The notes beneath the pieces were generated by a model. It ran no database searches, was not told where the DNA came from, and was given only the letters and a program-made list of their open reading frames with translations. This document shows, piece after piece, positions 1 to 5,746 of a DNA stretch of 6,728 nucleotides. A program made the translations under genes and the position numbers. The first letter of the stretch is position 1, and every line of letters starts with the position of its first letter. Origin of the DNA: JAPLGZ01 sp038225095 (lineage in GTDB: Bacteria; Chloroflexota; Anaerolineae; Caldilineales; Caldilineaceae); assembly GCA_038225095.1 (NCBI GenBank), contig JBBREZ010000388.1, positions 1 to 6,728 of the forward strand. Reading direction: 5' to 3'.

Positions 1-1804
1 CATTGGCTTGCGCCAACGCGGGCGCGTCGTTGACGCCGTCGCCCACCATGATGACGGTATGCCCACGCGCTTGATAGGCTTTCACCACCGCGATTTTATC
101 TTCGGGCAATAAATTAGCCCGATAGGGGATGCCCAATGTTTCGGCAAGGACCGCCGCGGTACGGTCGTTGTCGCCGGTGAGTAGCTCAATGTGGCGGATG
201 CCAAGGGCACGGATTTCCGCCAGGGCGGCTGGCACCTCCGGACGCACCGTATCCGTTGCGGCCAACACCCCGGCCAGTTCCTCATTATGCGACAGGAACA
301 ACAACGTTTTACCTTGGTGTTCCAGGTCAGCGATGACGGGCAACGCCAGCGCCGCCGGCATCATCCGGTGGTTGCCAATCGCAATCCGGTTGCCGTTGAC
401 CCGCGCACGCACACCCATGCCGGGCACCGCAGCAAAGTCCTGGGGCTCAGTCAGCGTAACGTTTTCGGCGCGGGCGACACGGCGCACTGCCGCGGCCAAG
501 GGATGTTCAGAATACCGTTCCGCCGAAGCCGCGACCGAGAGCACCTCCGCGCGCGATAACCCATTGAGGGTAATGACGTCCGTGATCTGCGGTTTGCCTA
601 AGGTCAGCGTGCCTGTTTTATCAATCAGCAGCACATCCGCCCGGGCCAGCGCCTCCAGATATTTGCCACCCTTGATGAGCAGTCCCCGCTTGGCCCCCGC
701 GCCCACAGACGCCAGCATGGCAATCGGGGTCGCCAAGGCAATCGAACACGAGCAGGCGACCAACAGCACAGCCGCCGTGGACAGCGGATTCCGGCTGATG
801 AGAAACGTCAGCGCCGCCACGCCAATGACCACGGGCAGATAATAGGCGGTGAACTTGTCCGCAAAGCGTTGTACCTCCGCCCGGTTGGCTTCTGCTTCTT
901 CCACCAGTTTGACCACGCGGCCAAAGGTGGTCTCGGCTCCCACCCGGCTGGTGCGCACGCGGAGACTGCCCAGTTGGGCCAGCGTGGCCGCGAACACCTG
1001 CGCACCCGGTGTAACTTCTACGGGCATCGCTTCGCCCGTGATGGCCGCCTGGTTAACGGTCGCTTGGCCAGCCATCACTTCCCCATCTACCGGGATTTTT
1101 TCGCCGGGGCGCACGATGACGATTTCGCCCACTTTTACTTCGGCAATCGGTACTTCTTGCTCGGCGCCCGCGCGTTCGACCCGCGCCGTTTGGGGCGTGA
1201 GCGCGGTCAGGTTCTTCACGGCCCGGCGGGCACCTTCGGTCGTGAAGTTCTCGGTATACTCGCCCACCCGCATAAAGAATACGACCACGGCGGCGGTCAC
1301 CCATTGCCCAACTGCCAATGCGGCCACTACCCCGAGCGTCATCAGCATGTGCGAAGTAACTTGTCGTTTGACGGCGGCGCGCAGGACGTTGCGGAAGATC
1401 GGCCAGCCACTGAGAATCACGAGCACCAAGCCCACCGGGAAGGGCACCCGGGCCGTGAGTTGCTCGAACAATCCGAACCACTCCCCGATTACCACGATCA
1501 ATAAGACGGCCCCAAATACCACGCCCAACAACGTGACAATGCGGCGGGTGAAGTTGCCCAGCGCTGACGTGGTGGGCGGCACTGCCGCATCAGGTACCGT
1601 ATAACCTGCACCCTCCACCGCTTGGCGAATGGCGGCCAATTGCACCCGTCCGGGGTCAAGCCGGATGATGGCTTTCTCCGACGACAGCAGAACGTTGACG
1701 GACTCCACGCCAGGCAGCTTGGCGATGGCCTGGTGGACGTGTTGGGTGCATTCCGTGCAGTCCATACCGGCGACAGGAATTTCAAGCGTCTGCAGATTAG
1801 CCAT
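1..1804 (-). CDS. P1B-type heavy-metal-translocating ATPase with a Cys-Ser-Cys membrane motif (3' end outside window)
   Basis: This is an inner-membrane pump that uses ATP to move a soft or transition metal ion out of the cytoplasm. 601 codons are in the window; the last part of the P-domain C-terminus and the final two membrane helices lie off the left edge. In order: an N-terminal HMA domain with GMDCTEC (Cys16, Cys19); membrane helices at about 87-113, 122-144 and 151-184; the actuator TGE at 256-258 (TGEA rather than TGES); helices at 321-336 and 341-368; phosphorylation motif DKTGT with Asp395; the P1B-specific HP at 434-435; TGD at 543-545; PEDK at 567-570; and GDGVND at 588-593. Helix 6 reads CSCSIALATP, so the ion site is Cys351-Ser352-Cys353, not the usual CPC. 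The start is ATG 1804-1802, with AAGGAGG (1817-1811) six bases upstream. It overlaps the repressor stop by 8 bp, which suggests coupled translation. The metal is unknown; Cd, Pb, Zn, Cu and Fe are all possible. Confidence 0.95.
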   Translation of the reverse strand, partial: MANLQTLEIPVAGMDCTECTQHVHQAIAKLPGVESVNVLLSSEKAIIRLDPGRVQLAAIRQAVEGAGYTVPDAAVPPTTSALGNFTRRIVTLLGVVFGAVLLIVVIGEWFGLFEQLTARVPFPVGLVLVILSGWPIFRNVLRAAVKRQVTSHMLMTLGVVAALAVGQWVTAAVVVFFMRVGEYTENFTTEGARRAVKNLTALTPQTARVERAGAEQEVPIAEVKVGEIVIVRPGEKIPVDGEVMAGQATVNQAAITGEAMPVEVTPGAQVFAATLAQLGSLRVRTSRVGAETTFGRVVKLVEEAEANRAEVQRFADKFTAYYLPVVIGVAALTFLISRNPLSTAAVLLVACSCSIALATPIAMLASVGAGAKRGLLIKGGKYLEALARADVLLIDKTGTLTLGKPQITDVITLNGLSRAEVLSVAASAERYSEHPLAAAVRRVARAENVTLTEPQDFAAVPGMGVRARVNGNRIAIGNHRMMPAALALPVIADLEHQGKTLLFLSHNEELAGVLAATDTVRPEVPAALAEIRALGIRHIELLTGDNDRTAAVLAETLGIPYRANLLPEDKIAVVKAYQARGHTVIMVGDGVNDAPALAQAN

Positions 1805-2150
1805 CGTGATCCTCCTTGGCTACGTTATAGCGGGTACACTCATACACGCCTTTGGCGACATCGGCCAAGAGTTCATCGGCGAGCCGCAACAAGTGCGCAA
1901 CGCGTTCATCACTTAACTGGTAAGAAACAAAGCGTCCTTGCGGTTGAGCGATGACCAGCCCGCAATCGCGCAAACAGGCCAAATGATTGGAAACATTCGA
2001 CTGGAGTAGGCCGGTGGCCTGGACAATTTCTCCCACCGTTAAGGGTCCATCCCGCAAGGTTTGTAAAATAGCCAGGCGGGACGGGTCAGAAAAACCACGA
2101 AACAGTTTTGCTTGTAGATCAATCGCTTTGGGTGTGACTGTTATGAGCAT
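1797..2150 (-). CDS. ArsR/SmtB-family metal-sensing repressor, CmtR-like
   Basis: This is a 117-residue winged-helix repressor of the ArsR/SmtB family, which normally dimerises, binds operator DNA without metal and releases it when metal binds. The helix-turn-helix region is about 37-66, with recognition helix SNVSNHLACLRDCGLV (51-66). That stretch closely resembles Mycobacterium tuberculosis CmtR (SNVSNHLSCLRGCGLV, from memory). Cys59 and Cys63 sit where CmtR has its Cys57/Cys61 Cd/Pb ligands, and Cys105 near the C-terminus (GVYECTRYN) could be the third thiolate, matching Cys102 of CmtR. It lacks the ELCVCDL alpha-3 motif of ArsR/CadC types. The start is ATG 2150, with GAGG (2161-2158) seven bases upstream. 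It is the first gene of a two-gene operon with the ATPase, and it faces the divergent oxidase. Cd/Pb sensing is inferred from the cysteines; the true inducer is not shown. Confidence 0.93.
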   Translation of the reverse strand: MLITVTPKAIDLQAKLFRGFSDPSRLAILQTLRDGPLTVGEIVQATGLLQSNVSNHLACLRDCGLVIAQPQGRFVSYQLSDERVAHLLRLADELLADVAKGVYECTRYNVAKEDHDG

Positions 2151-2185
2151 CCTAAAACCTCATCAAATTAATGTATTAATATATA

Positions 2186-2198
2186 ATGATATTATCAT
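2186..2198. promoter_or_regulatory. Candidate repressor operator, 13-bp palindrome
   Basis: ATGATA-T-TATCAT is a perfect 6-1-6 inverted repeat. It covers the proposed -10 of the minus-strand promoter, so a bound ArsR-family dimer there would block transcription of its own operon. ArsR-family proteins commonly bind short AT-rich dyads at such positions. That the local repressor binds this one is inference. Confidence 0.42.
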
Positions 2199-2217
2199 CC
2201 AAACATAAGCTTGGCAA
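2189..2217 (-). promoter_or_regulatory. Candidate sigma70-type promoter of the repressor-ATPase operon
   Basis: On the minus strand, TTGCCA (2217-2212) and TAATAT (2194-2189) are separated by exactly 17 bases. This lies about 40 bases upstream of the repressor start. The -35 matches consensus at 5 of 6 positions and the -10 at 4 of 6. The AT-rich setting between two divergent genes supports a promoter here, although other -10-like hexamers occur nearby. Confidence 0.5.
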
Positions 2218-2235
2218 TTTTGCCTAATCCAGCAG

Positions 2236-2262
2236 TTGATTTACAATATGAAAAATTATAAT
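2236..2262 (+). promoter_or_regulatory. Candidate promoter of the multicopper oxidase gene
   Basis: TTGATT (2236-2241) is followed after 15 bases by a perfect TATAAT (2257-2262), about 44 bases upstream of the oxidase start. The spacing is shorter than the ideal 17, so the -10 is the stronger part of the call. Confidence 0.42.
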
Positions 2263-2264
2263 TT
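2253..2264. promoter_or_regulatory. 12-bp perfect palindrome over the oxidase -10 region
   Basis: AAATTATAATTT is a perfect palindrome that contains the TATAAT hexamer of the divergent oxidase promoter. It could be a second operator, or simply chance in an AT-rich stretch. Its sequence is not the same as the dyad at 2186-2198, which weakens the idea of one shared regulator. Confidence 0.25.
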
Positions 2265-2305
2265 AGGATAAGCTAAAAATAAATTTATGCGAAGGGAGAG
2301 TGCTT

Positions 2306-3268
2306 ATGTCTGCCATTCTGACGCGGCGCAACTTCTTGCGAGCGGGCACACTTGGATCGTTAGGGCTGGCGGGCGCTGCTGCCCTGCATGCGCAAACCGC
2401 TGCTCCTGTGCCAGACTCCCCCTCCCCCCACAGCGCGCACACTATGTTTATGCCGGGGACGGTGGGCGAAGTCAACCACGCCGCCAACGGCTTCAATCCC
2501 ACGGATGTCTTGACCGATTTTGACTACGGCAAAGTCAGCACGCTGCCCAGCGGTCAAACGCTGCATGAATACGATTTCGTGGCAGGCACCAAAGATCTGG
2601 AAATTGTACCGGGCATGCTGTATGCGGCCTGGACGTATAATGGGCGGGTGCCGGGGCCAACGATCCGGGCGCGCGAAGGCGACCGCATCCGGATCAATTT
2701 TGTCAACGGCACTGGCCATCCCCATAGCATGCACTTTCATGGCATCCATCCGGCTAGCATGGATGGCGTCTTTGAACCCGTGCCACCGGGCGGCACCTTT
2801 GTCTATGAGTTTGACGCTGAGCCGTTTGGGGTGCATCTCTACCATTGTCATGTCATGTCGCTGGCGCAACACATCAGCAAAGGTTTGTATGGTGCCTTCA
2901 TTGTCGATCCTCCCCAGGGTTGGCCCAAGGCGGAGCACGAATTGGTCATGGTGATGAACGGGTTTGACGTGGACTTTGACCAGGCCAACGATGTATACGC
3001 CGTTAACAGCATTCCCTTTCACTACGATCGCAACCCGATTAAAATCAAAGTGGGCGCGCTCGTGCGTATCTTTCTCGTTAATATCCTGGAGTTTGATCCA
3101 ATCAACCCCTTTCACTTGCACGCCAATCTGTTTCACTACTACCCGACCGGCACCAACCTGACGCCGAGTGAGTACACGGATATGATTGCCCAAATGCAAG
3201 CCCAACGCGGGATGCTAGAGTTCCGCTATAAATTCCCGGGCAAGTATATGTTCATGCATTGCGCTTAG
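2306..3268 (+). CDS. Tat-exported two-domain multicopper oxidase, apparently truncated at its C-terminus
   Basis: Enzymes of this family oxidise metals or organic substrates at a type 1 copper and reduce O2 at a trinuclear copper site. The 320-residue product starts with a twin-arginine signal (TRRNFLRAG, residues 6-14, then a hydrophobic Ala/Gly/Leu stretch to about 29), so it acts outside the cytoplasmic membrane. Cupredoxin domain 1 (about 85-202) has HSMHFHG (His143, His145) and HLYHCHVMSLAQHISKGL (His177, His180, Cys181, His182, His189), giving a type 1 site in the first domain. Domain 2 (about 210-318) has FHLH (His270, His272). It ends at PGKYMFMHCA, where relatives continue for roughly 20 more residues with the last His-x-His ligands. 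The stop falls inside a perfect hairpin. ATG 2306 is chosen because AAGGGAG (2292-2298) is 7 bases upstream; GTG 2300 would be too close. Activity of the shortened protein is doubtful. Confidence 0.9.
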   Translation: MSAILTRRNFLRAGTLGSLGLAGAAALHAQTAAPVPDSPSPHSAHTMFMPGTVGEVNHAANGFNPTDVLTDFDYGKVSTLPSGQTLHEYDFVAGTKDLEIVPGMLYAAWTYNGRVPGPTIRAREGDRIRINFVNGTGHPHSMHFHGIHPASMDGVFEPVPPGGTFVYEFDAEPFGVHLYHCHVMSLAQHISKGLYGAFIVDPPQGWPKAEHELVMVMNGFDVDFDQANDVYAVNSIPFHYDRNPIKIKVGALVRIFLVNILEFDPINPFHLHANLFHYYPTGTNLTPSEYTDMIAQMQAQRGMLEFRYKFPGKYMFMHCA

Positions 3269-3292
3269 CGAGTCATGGACTCGCTAAGCGCA
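3260..3292. repeat. Perfect 15-bp inverted repeat, 3-nt loop, spanning the oxidase stop codon
   Basis: TGCGCTTAGCGAGTC (3260-3274) and GACTCGCTAAGCGCA (3278-3292) are exact reverse complements around ATG (3275-3277). The oxidase stop TAG (3266-3268) lies in the left arm. No T-run follows (GCAAGCTAACG), so a standard intrinsic terminator is unlikely, although the RNA hairpin would be very stable. The left arm starts where the oxidase stops resembling its family, so the repeat probably marks a rearrangement or insertion junction. A fold-back assembly artefact is also possible. Confidence 0.85.
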
Positions 3293-3317
3293 GCAAGCTA
3301 ACGAGGGGCACCTAGCG

Positions 3318-3537
3318 TATCACATTTGCGTCAAAGGCCATTGGAACTTATCCTGGCAACCCTGGTGGTTTGCAGGGATGCAAATCGCACACGAGGCCGC
3401 GGGGACAACTATCTTGTCAGGTTTCTGCTGGATCAAGCCGCCCTCTATACCTATTGCTGAAGATCCCGGGTCTGGGTTTACCGCTACTCGGCCTCGAAAG
3501 CAGTGAAACCCAACCTAAAACCCCCGCTGCTCAGTAG
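3318..3537 (+). pseudogene. Remnant of a small conserved hypothetical protein, broken by two frameshifts
   Basis: Three reading frames join into one recognisable protein. From 3318, YHICVKGHWNLSWQPWWF and then MQIAHEAAGTTILSG are read to about 3422. The frame then shifts near 3423-3430 to LLDQAALYTY. It shifts again near 3450 to LLLKIPGLGLPLLGLESSE, which reaches TAG at 3535-3537. The pattern resembles a protein of about 80-100 residues that I recall as common in Chloroflexota and Actinomycetota (YHIRVKGHLD…W…THEADGTTTLSG…DQAALHGLL…GLPLLSVERLE), whose function is unknown to me. No start codon with a ribosome binding site is visible, so the 5' end is also lost at or near the inverted repeat. 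Sequencing errors could mimic the shifts. Confidence 0.6.
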
Positions 3538-3633
3538 GTTCCTGAATATCTGTGATTGCGTTCTGTCAACCTGCGGTGTTGCTTTTCGGTTATTACTACT
3601 TAAGTTATTACGACTCAGTGAAGGAGAAACGTG

Positions 3634-4218
3634 ATGGGAAAAGTTATTCTTGATATAAGCATGTCCGTGGATGGGTTTATGACCGCGTCGAACATTCGCC
3701 CCGAGGAACCGATGGGCGATGGCGGTCAACGACTCCACGGGTGGGCCTTCGGCGGTGCAAGTGATCATCGCAACGGCGCGATCATCGACGAGGCAGTGAG
3801 CGCCACAGGAGCGGTCATCGCTGGCCGACGTACCTACGACCTCTCCGTACCATGGTGGGGAGCGGACGGTCCAACGGGTCCGGCTCGACAGCCGGTGTTC
3901 GTCGTGTCCCACGATGTGCCTACAGATACACCCAAGGGAGGCGTGTATTCCTTCGTTGAGGGGATTGAGGTCGCACTGGCGGGCGCAAAAGTGGCCGCTG
4001 GTGAGAAGGACATCTCTCTGATGGGTGGCGCCGACATTGTACAGCAATATATCCGAGCTGGACTGGTGGACGAGCTCTCGATTCACCGCGTACCCGTTCT
4101 GTTCGGGAGTGGTACGCGGCTGTTGGAGCATCTTGGGCATGAGCATATCCAGCTCGAAACCGTAAAGGTGATTGAGACTGCTGAGGCAATCCATTTGCGA
4201 TTCCGCGTCGTAAAGTAA
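3634..4218 (+). CDS. RibD_C/dihydrofolate reductase-like family protein
   Basis: This is a 194-residue cytoplasmic protein with the fold of the RibD C-terminal reductase domain and DHFR, expected to bind NADPH. The substrate of such free-standing members is generally unknown. Visible motifs are the N-terminal strand and loop MGKVILDISMSVDGF (1-15), GRRTYD (64-69), FVVSHD (89-94), the nucleotide-binding strand LMGGADIVQQYI (129-140), GLVDEL (143-148) and RVPVLFGSGTRLL (152-164). The length is normal for the family. ATG 3634 is preferred over GTG 3631 because AAGGAG (3621-3626) is 7 bases from the ATG. No deaminase domain is present, so it is not a full riboflavin RibD. It stands between two broken genes but is intact itself. 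A related gene begins at 6594. Confidence 0.93.
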   Translation: MGKVILDISMSVDGFMTASNIRPEEPMGDGGQRLHGWAFGGASDHRNGAIIDEAVSATGAVIAGRRTYDLSVPWWGADGPTGPARQPVFVVSHDVPTDTPKGGVYSFVEGIEVALAGAKVAAGEKDISLMGGADIVQQYIRAGLVDELSIHRVPVLFGSGTRLLEHLGHEHIQLETVKVIETAEAIHLRFRVVK

Positions 4219-4265
4219 GCCTATCGACGAAGTCGGCAATACGCGCCAAGGAAAAGCCAAAGCAA

Positions 4266-4509
4266 TTGCATGTGACAAGAACGTGGGCATTGGTTGGAGA
4301 TGCCGACGTTGTCCGCACTGCTCCATACGGTGCAGTTCTTCGAATTGCTCGGCGGTGGCAAGAAAGACGCTGGTTGGGACGGAGCAGGTATGTCCACTGT
4401 CCGGCTCGCCATCCTGCCTGGCCTGACCCATTACACCATCTTTGCCTCCCCCGCGCTAGCGTCCACCGTCACGCCATTCCTGGATGCGCCGTTGCCCGCC
4501 GCCAAGTGA
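4266..4509 (+). pseudogene. C-terminal remnant of an alpha/beta hydrolase, frameshifted
   Basis: One frame reads LVGDADVVRTA up to about 4322, and another continues with HTVQFFELLGGGKKD and VRLAILPGLTHYTIFASP to TGA at 4507-4509. Together they match the end of alpha/beta-hydrolase-fold proteins: the VGDAD strand carrying the acid-side Asp, then LLGGG, then LPGxTHY with the catalytic-His region, then a closing helix ending in VTPFLDAP. A single one-base change near 4317-4325 would join the frames. The N-terminal two-thirds, including the nucleophile elbow GxSxG, is absent, so this is a decayed fragment. The bases from 4219 to 4265 may belong to it but are not recognisable. Confidence 0.62.
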
Positions 4510-4522
4510 GGTATTGGCCTGG

Positions 4523-4552
4523 TTGAAACAAGCCTATAACGTAGCGTAGAAA
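4523..4552 (+). promoter_or_regulatory. Weak candidate promoter before the DoxX-like gene
   Basis: TTGAAA (4523-4528) and TAGAAA (4547-4552) are 18 bases apart, just after the hydrolase remnant. The -35 matches consensus at 5 of 6 positions and the -10 at 4 of 6. A TATAAC at 4535-4540 is an alternative -10 with no good partner. Confidence 0.22.
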
Positions 4553-4592
4553 CTGAGATTGACAGTTCACAAATCATACAAGGAGAATTCAC

Positions 4593-4658
4593 ATGAGAAA
4601 CGTAGTGGCCTCACCTACCAGCCTGCCCAAGCTGGAAGGTACTAAAAGGGAAAAATTT
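4593..4658 (+). other. Translated leader with its own strong ribosome binding site: DoxX extension or fused fragment
   Basis: AAGGAG (4580-4585) sits 7 bases before ATG 4593, which opens a 22-codon stretch in frame with the DoxX-like gene (MRNVVASPTSLPKL…). DoxX relatives normally start at the next Met (4659), so this stretch is either an unusual hydrophilic extension or a leftover 5' end of another gene. MRNVVAS resembles the first residues of many DHFR/RibD_C-family proteins (MRKVVAS…), but seven residues cannot prove it. Confidence 0.35.
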
Positions 4659-5054
4659 ATGAACATTGGATTGTGGATCCTTCAGGTCTTGCTGGCGGTG
4701 GCCTTTTTCGCACACGGTGGGTTCTTTCTCTTCCCGCCCGCGGATATGGTGGGGATGCTGAATGCGTCGATCCCGCCGGCCTTGCGCCTGTTGATCGGCG
4801 TGGCGGAGGTGCTGGCGGCCCTCGGTCTCATTCTGCCTGGTCTCACACGGATTCAACCCTGGTTGACGGCGTTGGCTGTGGTTGGGCCGATGTTCGTGAT
4901 GCCAAGCGTTACCGTTTTGCACCTCTGGCGCGGTGAAATCAGTTCTGCGATCTCGGCAGCGATTCTCTTGGCGTTGGTCACCTTTGTGGCCTACATGCGT
5001 TGGAAGGTAAAGCCGATCTTGCCGCGCACAGTAGTCTCGTACAGTTTGGGGTAA
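4659..5054 (+). CDS. DoxX-like family integral membrane protein
   Basis: This is a 131-residue protein with four predicted membrane helices (about 4-24, 42-60, 66-88 and 94-113 from ATG 4659) and a short basic C-terminal tail. The first helix runs into FFAHGGFFLFPP, the second has the typical GVAEVLAALGLILPGLTRI, and the last is followed by YMRWKV; these fit the DoxX-like family. Members are small membrane proteins linked in some organisms to redox or oxidative-stress functions, but the role here is not shown. ATG 4659 (AAAAGGG at 4644-4650, 8 bases upstream) gives the family-typical N-terminus. ATG 4593, in the same frame with a stronger AAGGAG, would add 22 residues. The previous intact gene ends 440 bases upstream, so it is probably transcribed on its own or by read-through. 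Confidence 0.88.
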   Translation: MNIGLWILQVLLAVAFFAHGGFFLFPPADMVGMLNASIPPALRLLIGVAEVLAALGLILPGLTRIQPWLTALAVVGPMFVMPSVTVLHLWRGEISSAISAAILLALVTFVAYMRWKVKPILPRTVVSYSLG

Positions 5055-5224
5055 ATCAGTAACTAATGGCCAGGGAATTTGATATTATCAACGCCAGCGA
5101 TGGTCTGGTACCCTGGTGCTTATCATCTAAAGTTCCGGGTTCAGAAATGAATATGAGCAAAGTCATTGTATTCACGAAAGCGGCGAGTTTTTCAAAATAA
5201 CTTCACAACCAAAGGAGAAATAGC
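5055..5224 (+). other. Gap with a doubtful 44-codon open frame and a small dyad
   Basis: No gene can be supported here. ATG 5066 opens a 44-codon frame ending in TAA at 5198-5200 (MAREFDIINASDGLVPW…), with no Shine-Dalgarno sequence and no recognised family. Its internal MSKVIVFT (from ATG 5153) resembles the start of RibD_C/DHFR-family proteins and may be a relic. TGATATTATCA (5080-5090) is a perfect 5-1-5 dyad identical to the centre of the candidate operator at 2186-2198. CCAGGG (5070-5075) and CCCTGG (5111-5116) could pair around it. Confidence 0.3.
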
Positions 5225-5674
5225 ATGACAGAGAACAATCAGACAAAAGACACACAGCCACAGCCAAACCCCGACCTCAAAACGTTGGATCGCTTAATCG
5301 GCACATGGCAATTGTCGGAAGAGACACGAGGCACGGTGAGCTATGCATGGATGGAGGGCGGCTTCTTCCTCATGCAACAGTTTGATATTGAACTCCACGG
5401 CCATAGGGTCAAGGGCATCGAGATCATCGGGCATCTTCAGCCGTTTGGCGAGGCGCCCAGTGCAGAGATCAAATCGCGCATCTATGACAACGTGGGCAAC
5501 ACTTTCGACTATGTCTATGAGCTAGCGGGAGACACCCTGATAATTTGGGGTGGCGAGAAGGGATCACTCGCCTATTACAAAGGCAACTTTAGTGCCGATG
5601 GCAACACCTGTCGCGGTGGGTGGACCTATCCCGGTGGCGGCGGCTATAGTTCGACCATGACCAGGGTCAAATAG
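5225..5674 (+). CDS. DUF1579-like small soluble protein of unknown function
   Basis: This 149-residue protein has no signal peptide or membrane helix. After a polar Gln/Pro-rich N-terminus (1-18), it has LDRLIGTWQL (21-30), WMEGGFFLMQQFDIE (42-56), GIEIIGHLQPFG (64-75), SRIYDNVGNTFDYVYEL (84-100), IIWGGEKGSLAYYKG (106-120) and a closing GGWTYPGGGGY (131-141). The LxGTW opening and alternating beta-strand pattern suggest a lipocalin-like small beta-barrel, as in the DUF1579 group. No enzyme activity is established for such proteins as far as I know. AAGGAG (5212-5217) lies 7 bases before ATG 5225. The length and both ends look complete. It is followed after 72 bases by the DUF998 gene, with which it may be co-transcribed. 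Confidence 0.8.
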   Translation: MTENNQTKDTQPQPNPDLKTLDRLIGTWQLSEETRGTVSYAWMEGGFFLMQQFDIELHGHRVKGIEIIGHLQPFGEAPSAEIKSRIYDNVGNTFDYVYELAGDTLIIWGGEKGSLAYYKGNFSADGNTCRGGWTYPGGGGYSSTMTRVK

Positions 5675-5746
5675 GCGAGCAGGTCCGCCTTCAGCCTGAA
5701 TCAGAGCAAAGCATAGATGCGCAATCAATCTTTTAAGGAGAATCTC

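Noticed and set aside
129..1604. Two long plus-strand open frames (129-842 and 849-1604)
   Set aside because: They are antisense to the P1B ATPase, whose minus-strand frame is continuous over 601 codons with all catalytic motifs.
2300..2305. GTG 2300 as the start of the multicopper oxidase
   Set aside because: It lies directly against the GGGAG ribosome binding site; ATG 2306 has correct spacing and a natural Tat N-terminus.
2360..3205. Minus-strand open frame of 281 codons
   Set aside because: It is a shadow of the multicopper oxidase; the sense strand has clear copper motifs, a Tat signal and a ribosome binding site.
3260..3292. Intrinsic terminator for the oxidase gene
   Set aside because: The stem is strong, but no T-run follows and the stem overlaps the coding end, so it is listed as an inverted repeat instead.
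3484..4431. Long minus-strand open frame of 315 codons
   Set aside because: It lies antisense to the intact RibD_C gene and the hydrolase remnant, has no recognisable domain, and is explained by codon bias of the sense genes.
5717..5746. ATG 5717 as the start of the DUF998 protein
   Set aside because: It has no Shine-Dalgarno sequence, while ATG 5747 has AAGGAG six bases upstream; that site would lie inside the coding sequence if 5717 were used.
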